The notes below the pieces were generated by a model. The model did no database searches, had not been told where the DNA came from, and saw only the letters and a list, made by a program, of their open reading frames with translations. Position numbers and translations under genes: made by a program. Source: Poseidonibacter lekithochrous (lineage in GTDB: Bacteria; Campylobacterota; Campylobacteria; Campylobacterales; Arcobacteraceae). From it: 64,000 bases of DNA. The stretch covers positions 1-64,000 of the forward strand of contig NZ_JAHKQT010000007.1 in NCBI RefSeq assembly GCF_018861145.1. Direction: 5' to 3'. Position 1 is the first letter of the stretch. The number at the start of each line of letters is the position of its first letter. Positions 44,047-53,047 of the stretch are shown here, piece after piece.

Positions 44047-45102
44047 TTATTTTAGAAAAATTCTATTTATATCGTTGTAAATTCCAAGTAACATTAAAGA
44101 CCCTAGTATTACCCATCCTGTTATTGTAAGTATCATAAATACTTTATCACTTGGTTTTCTTCTTGTAATCATTTCATATATATTAAACATAATATGTCCA
44201 CCATCAAGTGCTGGAATTGGAAGAAGATTTAATACTCCAAGGTTTACTGAAATTAACGCTGTAATTGTAAGTAATGCAATAATACTAGATTCACTCGCAT
44301 CAGATATTACTTTACCAATAGTAATTACTCCACCAACTTCACTACTTGGAATTATTCCTTGAATTAGTTTTTGAACACCTTGAAAAATCATTGTAGAAGA
44401 ATAAATAGTTTTTTCATATGCATAGACTAATGATTCGCTAAGTGATAAATCTAGTTGTATAACTTTCCCTGATGGAGAAATACCAATCATTCTTTTTTTA
44501 ATTTTTTCTTTAAACATATTCTGTGAATCTGAAATGTAAGGATTAATTGTTTTTGCAATAAGCTTATCATCTCTTTTAATATAGAATTTTAAAGCTCCTT
44601 TTGAATTCACAATAATTTTTCCAATATCATCCCAAGATTTAATCTCTTCATTGTTAATTCTAACGATTAAATCATCTTTTTGAATTCCTGCATGAAAAGC
44701 AGGAGAGTCTTTTTGTACAGTTCCAATTTGAGCTGCAAAGGTACTAGCACCCATAATCGCAATTGAAAAGTAAAGAATAGCTGCTAATAAAAAGTTAGCA
44801 AAGGGACCTGCAAAAAGTATTACAATTCTTTGCCAAGGTTTTTTTGTATTATATGAATCATCACCAACTTCTACAAGTGCAGGATTTGAATCATCTTGAC
44901 CTTTCATTTTTACATAACCACCAAGTGGTATTAATGAAAGTTGCCAAGTTGTACCTCTCCATTCTTTTGCAAATACTTGTTTTCCAAAACCAATTGAAAA
45001 AACATGAACCTTTACACCAAAAAAACGAGCTGCAATAAAATGCCCTAACTCATGGAAAAATACTAAGAAAGAAAGAACAAGTAAAAATGTTATAGTACCC
45101 AA
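44047..45102 (-). CDS. rseP: Site-2 intramembrane zinc protease
   Basis: A 351-residue RseP. FFHELGHF (His17, Glu18, His21) in TM1 is the zinc motif. GGYVKMKGQD follows, then a PDZ domain (about 115-195, AFHAGIQKDDLIVRIN), and the LNLLPIPALDGGHIM motif in the penultimate membrane region supplies the third zinc ligand. It cleaves membrane-bound regulators and remnant signal peptides. It is 9 bases downstream of pgsA. Confidence 0.95.
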   Translation of the reverse strand: MGTITFLLVLSFLVFFHELGHFIAARFFGVKVHVFSIGFGKQVFAKEWRGTTWQLSLIPLGGYVKMKGQDDSNPALVEVGDDSYNTKKPWQRIVILFAGPFANFLLAAILYFSIAIMGASTFAAQIGTVQKDSPAFHAGIQKDDLIVRINNEEIKSWDDIGKIIVNSKGALKFYIKRDDKLIAKTINPYISDSQNMFKEKIKKRMIGISPSGKVIQLDLSLSESLVYAYEKTIYSSTMIFQGVQKLIQGIIPSSEVGGVITIGKVISDASESSIIALLTITALISVNLGVLNLLPIPALDGGHIMFNIYEMITRRKPSDKVFMILTITGWVILGSLMLLGIYNDINRIFLK

Positions 45103-45111
45103 GAAAAACCT

Positions 45112-45657
45112 CTATATTTTAAAATAATCTCTAATATATTCATATCCTGAATATACTGTTAAAACAACTGCTAACCATAATAATTCAGTTGCAAATGGCC
45201 AATTCATAATTAAAAAACCAATAGCTATCATTTGAACTACAGTTTTTATTTTTCCTGCCATTGTGGAAGCTACATTTTTACCTTCATCTGCTGCAACTAC
45301 CCTTAATCCTGTTATAAAGAATTCTCGTGAAAGTATTATAAATACAGCCCAAGCAGATGCTCTATCAATTACTATAAGTCCAATAAATCCAGCAAGAACA
45401 AGCATCTTATCAGCAAGTGGATCTAATATTCCACCTAATTTTGTCATTTGATTCCAAGATCTTGCAATAAAACCATCAAAAAAATCAGTTACCGATGCAA
45501 TTACAAAAATAAGACCAGCAAAATAATCAAACCATGAAGGATGCCATGAAGCAAAGATAGTATTATCTCTATCTATAAAAAACCATAGCATCAGCGGAGC
45601 TAATGCTATTCTAAATAGTGCTAAAGCATTTGGAAGGTTAAGTACTTTTTCTTTCAT
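45112..45657 (-). CDS. pgsA: CDP-diacylglycerol-glycerol-3-phosphate 3-phosphatidyltransferase
   Basis: A 181-residue membrane enzyme with about five helices. It has the CDP-alcohol phosphotransferase motif: DFFDGFIARSW, followed by GGILDPLADK, giving DG-x2-AR, G and the paired aspartates. It makes phosphatidylglycerol phosphate, the first step to PG and cardiolipin. It overlaps the FabL-type gene by 1 base. Confidence 0.93.
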   Translation of the reverse strand: MKEKVLNLPNALALFRIALAPLMLWFFIDRDNTIFASWHPSWFDYFAGLIFVIASVTDFFDGFIARSWNQMTKLGGILDPLADKMLVLAGFIGLIVIDRASAWAVFIILSREFFITGLRVVAADEGKNVASTMAGKIKTVVQMIAIGFLIMNWPFATELLWLAVVLTVYSGYEYIRDYFKI

Positions 45658-46436
45658 TATCTGAAAGTTGTTCCACCGTCAACAACTAAAGTTTGAGAAG
45701 TAATCCAAGAAGCATCTTCTGTACATAAGAAATAACATGATTGTGCTAAATCTTTTGGCTGACCAATTCTATTTAAAGCTGACAAATCAATAGTTTTTTG
45801 TTTAACTTCTTCATAATTTGTAAATGCCTTAAGAGCATCCGTATCAATTGGACCTCCTGAAACAGCATTTACTCTAATATTAAATTCACCTAATTCAGTA
45901 GCTGCATATCTAACCATTGCTTCAACAGCTGCTTTATTTGTACCATGACCTGAATAGTTTGGAATATATACTAAATTTCCAGTTGACGATAAAGATACTA
46001 TTGCACCACCACCGATTTTTTGCATTCTTTTTGCAGCTTGTTGTGCACCACAAACAAAAGCATTAACAGTCGCAGTATAAATATTATTTAAACCTCTTGG
46101 TTTAAGTTTCATAAATTTACCGTATCCACCAACAACAGCACGACCATAAATCATTGCATTTGAAATAAAGAAATCAACTCTATCAAAATCTTTGTCAATT
46201 TCTAAAAATAGCTCTTTATATTTTTCTGGTTCTAAAATATTAAAAGGGTATGCTTTACATTTAACACCATATTTGTCTTCAACATCTTTACAAATATCTT
46301 CTGCGAATTGTTGGTTTGAATTATATGTAAAAGCTACATTTACACCATTTTGTGCAAATTTATAAACACACTCTTTACCGATACCTTTTGTACCGCCAGA
46401 TATTACTAAAGTTTTTCCTTGCATATTTTCGCTCAT
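45657..46436 (-). CDS. fabL: FabL-type enoyl-ACP reductase (SDR family)
   Basis: A 259-residue SDR. GGTKGIGKE is the NADPH loop. The catalytic pair is spaced Tyr-x6-Lys (NYSGHGTNKAAVEA), which marks enoyl-ACP reductases rather than Tyr-x3-Lys FabG. VNAVSGGPIDTDALKAF and LVVDGGTTF closely resemble Bacillus subtilis FabL. It should reduce trans-2-enoyl-ACP in the last step of fatty-acid elongation. Its ATG overlaps the dapA stop by one base. An SDR at the same place after dapA occurs in Campylobacter and is often labelled only as an oxidoreductase. Confidence 0.83.
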   Translation of the reverse strand: MSENMQGKTLVISGGTKGIGKECVYKFAQNGVNVAFTYNSNQQFAEDICKDVEDKYGVKCKAYPFNILEPEKYKELFLEIDKDFDRVDFFISNAMIYGRAVVGGYGKFMKLKPRGLNNIYTATVNAFVCGAQQAAKRMQKIGGGAIVSLSSTGNLVYIPNYSGHGTNKAAVEAMVRYAATELGEFNIRVNAVSGGPIDTDALKAFTNYEEVKQKTIDLSALNRIGQPKDLAQSCYFLCTEDASWITSQTLVVDGGTTFR

Positions 46437-47323
46437 TATTTAATTACCTCGTATTGTTTTAATATATTTTCAAGTTTTTTCATAGTTTCTGCACTTGGTG
46501 CAGTTAAAGGAAGTCTATATTCTAATGTATCTAATAATCCAGCTAAATACATTGCTGCTTTAATTGGAATAGGGTTACTTTCACAAAATAGTACACAATT
46601 TAATGCATATAAATCTTCATTGATTTTTCTAGCTTCATCTAATTTACCTTCTTGTACTGCATGAACTAGTCTAGATTTTAAATTTGGAAGTAAATTTGCT
46701 GTTACAGAAATAATTCCTTTACAACCATTTACTAGCATTGGAAAATCAATCGCGTCATCACCTGAAACAACTACTAAATCACTTCTTTGTGATAATAACT
46801 CAATTGTTCTATCTAGCGAACCAGTAGCTTCTTTTGTAGCATAAATATTTGGAATATCATCAAAAAGTCTAATTGTAGTATCCGCTGTTAAATCAACACC
46901 TGTTCTACCTGGTACATTATATAACATAAAAGGAATTTCAACAGAAGTTGCAATTGCTTTATAATGTTGATATAAACCTTCTTGCATCGGCTTATTATAG
47001 TATGGCGTTACAGATAAAAGTCCATTTGCTCCAACAGCTTGTGCATGTTTAGCAATTTCAACTGCTTCATGTGTTGCATTTGAGCCAGCTCCTGCAATTA
47101 CTTTAACATCAGTACCTTTACAAGTAGCAACTGCAACTTCAATACATGCTTTATGCTCAGCATGTGATAATGTAGCACTTTCACCTGTAGTTCCTACTGG
47201 TACCACTGCATCTATACCTTGAGCTATTTGTCTTTTTATTAAAGACTCATATTTTTCTAAATCAACTTTTCCATCTTTAAATGGGGTAATTAGTGCAGTC
47301 ATTGCACCTGTAATAATTTCCAT
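46436..47323 (-). CDS. dapA: 4-hydroxy-tetrahydrodipicolinate synthase
   Basis: 295 residues from the ATG at 47323; the ATG two codons earlier sits directly on the ribosome-binding site. GAMTALITPFKDGKVD, VVPVGTTGESATL, YYNKPMQEGLYQHY with the catalytic Tyr, and TKEATGSLDRT with the Schiff-base Lys are all present. First committed step of lysine and meso-diaminopimelate synthesis. A terminator-like hairpin separates it from the M16 peptidase gene. Confidence 0.95.
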   Translation of the reverse strand: MEIITGAMTALITPFKDGKVDLEKYESLIKRQIAQGIDAVVPVGTTGESATLSHAEHKACIEVAVATCKGTDVKVIAGAGSNATHEAVEIAKHAQAVGANGLLSVTPYYNKPMQEGLYQHYKAIATSVEIPFMLYNVPGRTGVDLTADTTIRLFDDIPNIYATKEATGSLDRTIELLSQRSDLVVVSGDDAIDFPMLVNGCKGIISVTANLLPNLKSRLVHAVQEGKLDEARKINEDLYALNCVLFCESNPIPIKAAMYLAGLLDTLEYRLPLTAPSAETMKKLENILKQYEVIK

Positions 47324-47373
47324 ATTCATCCTTTTTTTACTACTAAATCTTCTAATTCTTATTTACTATATGT

Positions 47374-47400
47374 TTTGAGACTGCTTTAAAAAGTCTCAAA
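47374..47400 (-). terminator. Hairpin after the M16 peptidase gene
   Basis: Perfect 9-bp stem TTTGAGACT / AGTCTCAAA, 9-base loop, between the peptidase stop and dapA. The T-run is short. Confidence 0.5.
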
Positions 47401-47425
47401 TTTTCTATTACTTCGTCTGTTGTAT

Positions 47426-48769
47426 CTACTTTTTTTCTTGCTTTAAAATAACTGTTGTAGAATTATTCTTAGTGAAGTATTTATTTGCTACTTTAATTAA
47501 ATCTTTTTTATTTAAAGCATCAATTTTTTTCTCATATTCAAATAATGGTTTAATATTATCTCTTACAAAATATGTACCATATAAAGAGGCAACTGATGAT
47601 GAACTTTCAAGTGAGAAAATAAAATCAGCTTTGCTATTAATCTTGATTTTATCAAGATCTTTTTTAGTAATATTACCTTCTTTTACTTCTTCTATAATAG
47701 CTAAAATTTCTTTTTCGATATCTTTAGCTTTAACACCTTCATTTGCAACTGCCATAAACATAAATAATCCAGGATCTTTAAGCTCCAGATTATATGCGTA
47801 TACAGAGTTAACTAATCTTTTTTCATCAACTAGCCTTTTTTGTAGAATTGAGCTTTTCCCCGAACTGAATAATTCACTTAAGGCTGAAAGAGCAACTTGA
47901 TCTTTATGCTCAAAGTTTGGAATATGATAAGTGATTGCAAGCATTTCAACTGCAGAATCTTTTAATATAGTTACTTTTTTAGCACCATCTTGTTTTGGTT
48001 CAACGGTATGTATTTTAGAAACTATTTCTTTTTTATTTTTAATGTCTTTGAAATATTTCTCAGATGATGCAAATACTTCTTCTTTATCTATATCTCCAGC
48101 AACTACAATAATTGCATTTTTTGGTTGATAATAAGTACTATGGAAATCACGAATATCATCAATAGACCAATTCTTTATATCACTCATAAATCCAATTGGA
48201 GTCCAATGGTATGGATGATAAATATAAGCATTATTAAATAGTCTAAATTGTAAATAACCCATTGGATTATTATCAGTTCTCCAACGTCTCTCTTCTGCAA
48301 CTACATCACGTTCTGGTTGAAATTCTTCATCTTTTAATGTTAAATTTTCCATTAAATCAGCAAATAAATCTAAGGATTTATCCATATTTTTAGAAGCTGA
48401 TTTGATATAATAATGAGTAAAATCAAAAGAAGTAGAAGCGTTATTAACACCTCCAAAACCTTTAACAATTTCATCAAATTCACCAGATTTAAGATTTTTT
48501 GTTGATTTAAAGTTTAAATGTTCAAGCATATGTGCTATTCCACTTTTCCCCATCTTCTCATCTCTACTCCCAACTTTATAAAATATATCTGTTGAAACTA
48601 CATTTGAGCCATTTTTCATTGGAATTGCAACTATTTGTAATCCATTTTCTAATGTCTTAGTATAATATTTTGGTAAGCTATTCGCCATTAATTCTCCTGT
48701 AAGAATGAATAATGAAACAATAAACAATAAAAAAGTTTTTTTAGTTTTTCTTTGGTTTATTAAATTCAT
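47426..48769 (-). CDS. M16-family zinc peptidase, secreted
   Basis: A 447-residue pitrilysin-type peptidase. Residues 1-29 form a signal peptide (FLLFIVSLFILTG core). HMLEH in GIAHMLEHLNFKST is the inverted zinc motif with the catalytic Glu, and the distal Glu ligand lies in the VVAEERRWRTD segment. The second, inactive M16 half follows. Substrate unknown. Neighbours pyrD and dapA are in the same order in Campylobacter. Confidence 0.9.
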   Translation of the reverse strand: MNLINQRKTKKTFLLFIVSLFILTGELMANSLPKYYTKTLENGLQIVAIPMKNGSNVVSTDIFYKVGSRDEKMGKSGIAHMLEHLNFKSTKNLKSGEFDEIVKGFGGVNNASTSFDFTHYYIKSASKNMDKSLDLFADLMENLTLKDEEFQPERDVVAEERRWRTDNNPMGYLQFRLFNNAYIYHPYHWTPIGFMSDIKNWSIDDIRDFHSTYYQPKNAIIVVAGDIDKEEVFASSEKYFKDIKNKKEIVSKIHTVEPKQDGAKKVTILKDSAVEMLAITYHIPNFEHKDQVALSALSELFSSGKSSILQKRLVDEKRLVNSVYAYNLELKDPGLFMFMAVANEGVKAKDIEKEILAIIEEVKEGNITKKDLDKIKINSKADFIFSLESSSSVASLYGTYFVRDNIKPLFEYEKKIDALNKKDLIKVANKYFTKNNSTTVILKQEKK

Positions 48770-48782
48770 TTTAAATATTTCC

Positions 48783-49841
48783 CTATTTTAAATCAGCACC
48801 AATAGCTTCTTGAATATTTGAATATCCATCTTTTGCCATTAGTTCTAACATTTCTTCATTTATTTTTCTAACCATTGAAGGTCCTTCAAAAATTAGTCCT
48901 GAATACGATTGTACTAAAGAAGCACCTGCTTTAATTCTTGCGTATGCTTGCTCTGCTGTTGATATTCCACCAGCAGAAATTAGTATTGTTTTGCCATATA
49001 ATTCTTTTGCAATTTCTTTAAAAATTGTGTAAGACTTATCTGTTAAACATGCACCACTTAATCCTCCAAAATCTTGACAATTTGGAACAAGTGAATAATC
49101 AATAGTTGTATTCGTTGCAATTATTCCCGCAGCTCCTGCATTTACTGCACTATTACATAAATCAATAGCAACTTGTACTTCTATATCTGGAGCAATTTTT
49201 AATAAAATTGGCTTATTTGTAAACTTTTTTGCCATTGTAAAAAGTTCAGTGATAAATTTTTCATTTTGTAAATCTCTTAAATTTGGAGTATTTGGACTTG
49301 AGATATTTATTACTAAATAATCACTAGTTGCTTCAAATTTTTTAATTAACATTTTATAATCACTTAATGCAAACTCTTCAGGGGTAGTTTTATTTTTACC
49401 AATATTTACTCCAACTGGAATAGAAGCTGGATAAACTTTTTTTAAGTTCTTAAGTACTTTATGCGCACCTTCATTATTAAATCCCATTGCATTTTGAACA
49501 CTTTTTTCTTCTGGATATCTAAACATTCGTGGCTTTGGATTTCCATCTTGAGGTTTCGGTGTCATTGTTCCAATTTCAGTAAATCCAAAACCTAATGAAG
49601 GCATAGCTTTTACCATTGTTGCATTTTTATCAAAACCAGCAGCAAGACCTACGGGATTTGAAAAAGTAACTCCAAATAATTCTTGTGAAAGTTTAGAATT
49701 AGTATTGAAGTTTTTCTTTTCCATTATATTTTTTAGAATTTTACATTTTCCTACAATTCTTAAACTACATTCAGCCATATTATGTGCTGTTTCTGGTTCA
49801 AATTTGAATAGGACTTTTTTTAGTGTGTTATAACAAAACAA
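48783..49841 (-). CDS. pyrD: Dihydroorotate dehydrogenase, class 2 (quinone)
   Basis: A 352-residue FMN enzyme with the N-terminal helical extension that docks class 2 enzymes to the membrane. FSNPVGLAAGFDKNA, VGVNIGKNKTT, NISSPNTPNLRDLQ (with the catalytic Ser) and SAGGISTAEQAYARIKAGASLVQ are class-2 signatures. Oxidises dihydroorotate to orotate with quinone. It is followed by the M16 gene after 13 bases. Confidence 0.95.
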   Translation of the reverse strand: MFCYNTLKKVLFKFEPETAHNMAECSLRIVGKCKILKNIMEKKNFNTNSKLSQELFGVTFSNPVGLAAGFDKNATMVKAMPSLGFGFTEIGTMTPKPQDGNPKPRMFRYPEEKSVQNAMGFNNEGAHKVLKNLKKVYPASIPVGVNIGKNKTTPEEFALSDYKMLIKKFEATSDYLVINISSPNTPNLRDLQNEKFITELFTMAKKFTNKPILLKIAPDIEVQVAIDLCNSAVNAGAAGIIATNTTIDYSLVPNCQDFGGLSGACLTDKSYTIFKEIAKELYGKTILISAGGISTAEQAYARIKAGASLVQSYSGLIFEGPSMVRKINEEMLELMAKDGYSNIQEAIGADLK

Positions 49842-49928
49842 GAATGGCCTTTTTTTAAATTTAGATATTTTATCTAAAAATCGTTAAATATAAGTTTTAA
49901 TAAAAATAGTTATTGATTAGAAAGTAAT

Positions 49929-49951
49929 AAAGAACTATAAAATAGCTCTTT
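49929..49951 (-). terminator. Terminator after the ABC exporter gene
   Basis: AAAGAACTAT / ATAGCTCTTT stem with AAA loop; on the minus-strand RNA the single mismatch becomes a G-U pair. Confidence 0.55.
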
Positions 49952-49961
49952 ATAGTCAAAA

Positions 49962-51671
49962 TTATATATTTGCTAAATTATATAATCTTTGATACTCTTT
50001 ACATGATTTTAAAAGATTCTCTTCTGTATTCATATCAATAATTTCACCGTCTTTAAATACTGCAATTTTACTTGCATTTTTAATAGTACTTAGTCTATGA
50101 GCAATTACAAATGTGATTTTATCAATACTTACATCATCAATTACTTGTGAAATAATTGATTCACTTTCATTATCAAGAGCTGATGTTGCTTCATCTAAAA
50201 TAAGTATCTTAGGTTTTTTATATAAAGCTCTTGCAATTGCAATTCTTTGCCTTTGTCCTCCAGATAAATTTGTTCCAAATTCATCAAGTTGTGTATTTAT
50301 GCCATCTTGCATTTTTGAAATAAAATCATAGGCATGAGCTTGTTTTAACACTTCAATTACTCTTTGCTCATCTATTTCATAACCATAAGCAACATTTGCG
50401 CTTATTGTATCGTTAAAGATATAAACTCTTTGTGTTACTATTGAAATATTTTCTCTTAAAGATTTTAATGAAAGTTCATTTAATAAATTATCATTTATTT
50501 TTATTTCACCTTCTGAAATATCATAAAATCTAATAATTGTATTTATTAAAGAAGATTTTCCTCCACCACTATCACCTACAAGCGCAATAGTATCACCTTT
50601 TTTTGCTTCAAAACTAATATTTTTTAAAGCTTTAAAATCTCCATAATTTAAAGAAACATTGTTAAATGATATCTTTTTTATGTCATTAGGAAACTCATTA
50701 TTTCCTGCAAGTATTGTAGCTTTTGAATCAAGCATTTCATTGATTCTATCATTTGCAGCAAGGGCATCTTGCATTTTATTATATAATGAAGATAATCTTT
50801 TAATAGGTGTATATAACATAAATAAAGCTGCAATAAATGAACTAAATGTTCCAGTTGTAAGCTCTCCAGAAATTACTTTTGAACCTCCAACTAAAATAAC
50901 GGCTGCAAAGGCAAATGAACCAATTATTTCCATTAGAGGAGATGTTAATTCATTTGTTTTTACTGCTTTCATATTATATTTAAAAAAGTTTAGATTATAA
51001 ATTGAAAACTTTTTTGCTTCAATTTCTTCTGTTGAATTTGCTTTTATTATCTCTATATTATTAAAAGATTCACTTAAAGATGATGTAATATCAGCATTTG
51101 ACTCTTGGGATTTAAAAGATAACTTTTTCATTCTTTTTGCAAGTTTTGATAAAGGCCAAATAGCAAGAGGCAGGACAACTAGTCCATAGAATGCTAGTTC
51201 AGGTGAGTGATAAATAACTAAAGCAATAAGTGCGACAATTGTAAGCATTTCTCTTATAAATTCTGCAACATAGTTTGAAACAGCTTGTTGAATTCTATTT
51301 ATATCATTTATAATTCTACTTACAAGTTCACCACCGTGTTTTTTTTGAAAGAAATCCATATCTAAAGTAAGAACATGAGCAAAGAGTCTATCTCGTACTA
51401 TTCTTGTAATATCTTGACCTATAAAAGATATATAATAAGCTTGAATATATCGTCCGAAACCTTTTGCTGTATATAGAACAATTACAAAAATAGGCATCAT
51501 GTATAACATTTCTTCATCTTTATTGATAAAAATATCATCTAATAAAGGCTGAATAGCATAAGCAGTACCAGCTGTTGCTCCTGATACTAAAATAATTCCT
51601 ATGAATGCATAAAAAAATTGAAGTTTATAGTTTTTATAAAAGGGAGAGTATTGTTTGAAAAAATCTTTCAT
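49962..51671 (-). CDS. MsbA-like ABC exporter (fused membrane and ATPase domains)
   Basis: A 569-residue half-transporter. Six membrane helices (about 1-310) precede an ABC domain with Walker A GDSGGGKSS, Q-loop VTQRVYIF, signature LSGGQRQRIAIARAL, Walker B ILILDEATSALD and the H-loop IAHRLST. The N-terminal region resembles MsbA-type lipid flippases. Function as lipid A core exporter is plausible given its place beside murJ. Drug or other lipid substrates cannot be excluded. Confidence 0.85.
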   Translation of the reverse strand: MKDFFKQYSPFYKNYKLQFFYAFIGIILVSGATAGTAYAIQPLLDDIFINKDEEMLYMMPIFVIVLYTAKGFGRYIQAYYISFIGQDITRIVRDRLFAHVLTLDMDFFQKKHGGELVSRIINDINRIQQAVSNYVAEFIREMLTIVALIALVIYHSPELAFYGLVVLPLAIWPLSKLAKRMKKLSFKSQESNADITSSLSESFNNIEIIKANSTEEIEAKKFSIYNLNFFKYNMKAVKTNELTSPLMEIIGSFAFAAVILVGGSKVISGELTTGTFSSFIAALFMLYTPIKRLSSLYNKMQDALAANDRINEMLDSKATILAGNNEFPNDIKKISFNNVSLNYGDFKALKNISFEAKKGDTIALVGDSGGGKSSLINTIIRFYDISEGEIKINDNLLNELSLKSLRENISIVTQRVYIFNDTISANVAYGYEIDEQRVIEVLKQAHAYDFISKMQDGINTQLDEFGTNLSGGQRQRIAIARALYKKPKILILDEATSALDNESESIISQVIDDVSIDKITFVIAHRLSTIKNASKIAVFKDGEIIDMNTEENLLKSCKEYQRLYNLANI

Positions 51672-51745
51672 TTAAATCCTAGTAATATTTATTAAAAAAG
51701 CGATTATATCTAAATTGTAATTAATTACTAAAATCTAAAAATGTA

Positions 51746-53047
51746 TCATTTTTTAAACATTAAAAGAAACTTTTGAAATCCAAAAGCTTTAATAGTAAGA
51801 AAAAATAAAATAAATCCACTAAGTGTACTTGCAAAGGCAAGACCCGCTGCACCGAAAGGTTGTATTAAAAGTAGTGAAAAAACTATATTCCATCCCAAAC
51901 TATATACAGATATTTTTGCAGCTAAAAACTGTTGTTCTTTTGCATATAACCAAAGAGAGAAAATTTTCCCAATTCCAAAGGGAAGAAGTCCAATTAAATA
52001 CATAGATAATATTAATGCAGTGTTTATTGTATCTGTACTTGTAAAAGCACCTCGTTCAAATAATAAACTAATAATAAATTCATTAAAAACAATACCAATT
52101 AGAGTAGATATTAAAAGTAGTCCAAATAAAATAAGAGAAGACTTTTTCATTAAAGATAGCGCTTTATCTTCATCTTTGTTTTTTATACTTCTTGCAATCA
52201 TTGGAAAAAGTGCAACAGATGTTGCTATTGCAAATAGAGCAAGTGGAAGTTGAAAAACTCTATTTCCATAATAAAGATATGAAATTGAACCTGTCATTAA
52301 AAAAGATGCTAGCCAAGTATCTATAAAAGCAGATAGATGAGTTGTTGAAGAACCCACTGTTGCAGACATAAAGTTTTTATAAAATTTATTTTCTTCTTTT
52401 TTCTTATGTTTTTTAAAATGAAATATTTTACATAAACTTAATCTTTTCATAGCATATATATGAACTAGAATTTGTAATAAACCTCCTGCTAATACTCCAT
52501 AAGATAAATAAAATGTAATTTCATATTTTCCCATATCTTGAGATATTAAAAGTGCAGATATCATCGCAAGATTTAATAGAGCAGTAGAGTATGCTGTTGT
52601 TGCAAAGTGATGTTTATATTGTAAAAGTGCTGCCATAAATGTAACTACAAAAATCATTGGTAAATAGTAGAAGTTTATTGCAAATAATGGGGCTGCTAAA
52701 TCAATAGTTTCTTGATCAAAACCTATTGCAATTGCTTTGGCAACAAGTGAAGAAAATAGGGTAACTAAAAGTGAAAGAATAATCAAAAATCCAAATAGCT
52801 GTAAAAATACTACAGAAGAAAATCTAATCTTATGATTTGATTTTGCATATGCTGGAATAAAAGCTTGTGTAAATGCACCTTCTGCAAAAATTCTTCTAAA
52901 TAAATTAGGTAGTTTAAAAGCAACAAAGAAAATATCAGAATAAATATTCGCTCCTAAAATAGAAGCTGTTAATAAATCTCTAGTGAAGCCTAAAATTCTT
53001 GATGTTAAGATACCTGTACTATTTGTAAAAATTGATTTTATTAACAT
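51746..53047 (-). CDS. murJ: Lipid II flippase MurJ/MviN
   Basis: A 433-residue polytopic protein of the MOP superfamily. TGILTSRILGFTRDLLTAS, FFVAFKLPNLFRRIFAEGAFTQ (conserved basic residues in TM2) and SVALFPMIAR are MurJ marks. About 12-13 helices are predicted; typical MurJ has 14, and the protein ends soon after a long helix, so it is shorter than enterobacterial MurJ. It moves the peptidoglycan precursor lipid II to the periplasmic face. It overlaps the upstream nuclease-like gene by one base. Confidence 0.9.
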   Translation of the reverse strand: MLIKSIFTNSTGILTSRILGFTRDLLTASILGANIYSDIFFVAFKLPNLFRRIFAEGAFTQAFIPAYAKSNHKIRFSSVVFLQLFGFLIILSLLVTLFSSLVAKAIAIGFDQETIDLAAPLFAINFYYLPMIFVVTFMAALLQYKHHFATTAYSTALLNLAMISALLISQDMGKYEITFYLSYGVLAGGLLQILVHIYAMKRLSLCKIFHFKKHKKKEENKFYKNFMSATVGSSTTHLSAFIDTWLASFLMTGSISYLYYGNRVFQLPLALFAIATSVALFPMIARSIKNKDEDKALSLMKKSSLILFGLLLISTLIGIVFNEFIISLLFERGAFTSTDTINTALILSMYLIGLLPFGIGKIFSLWLYAKEQQFLAAKISVYSLGWNIVFSLLLIQPFGAAGLAFASTLSGFILFFLTIKAFGFQKFLLMFKK

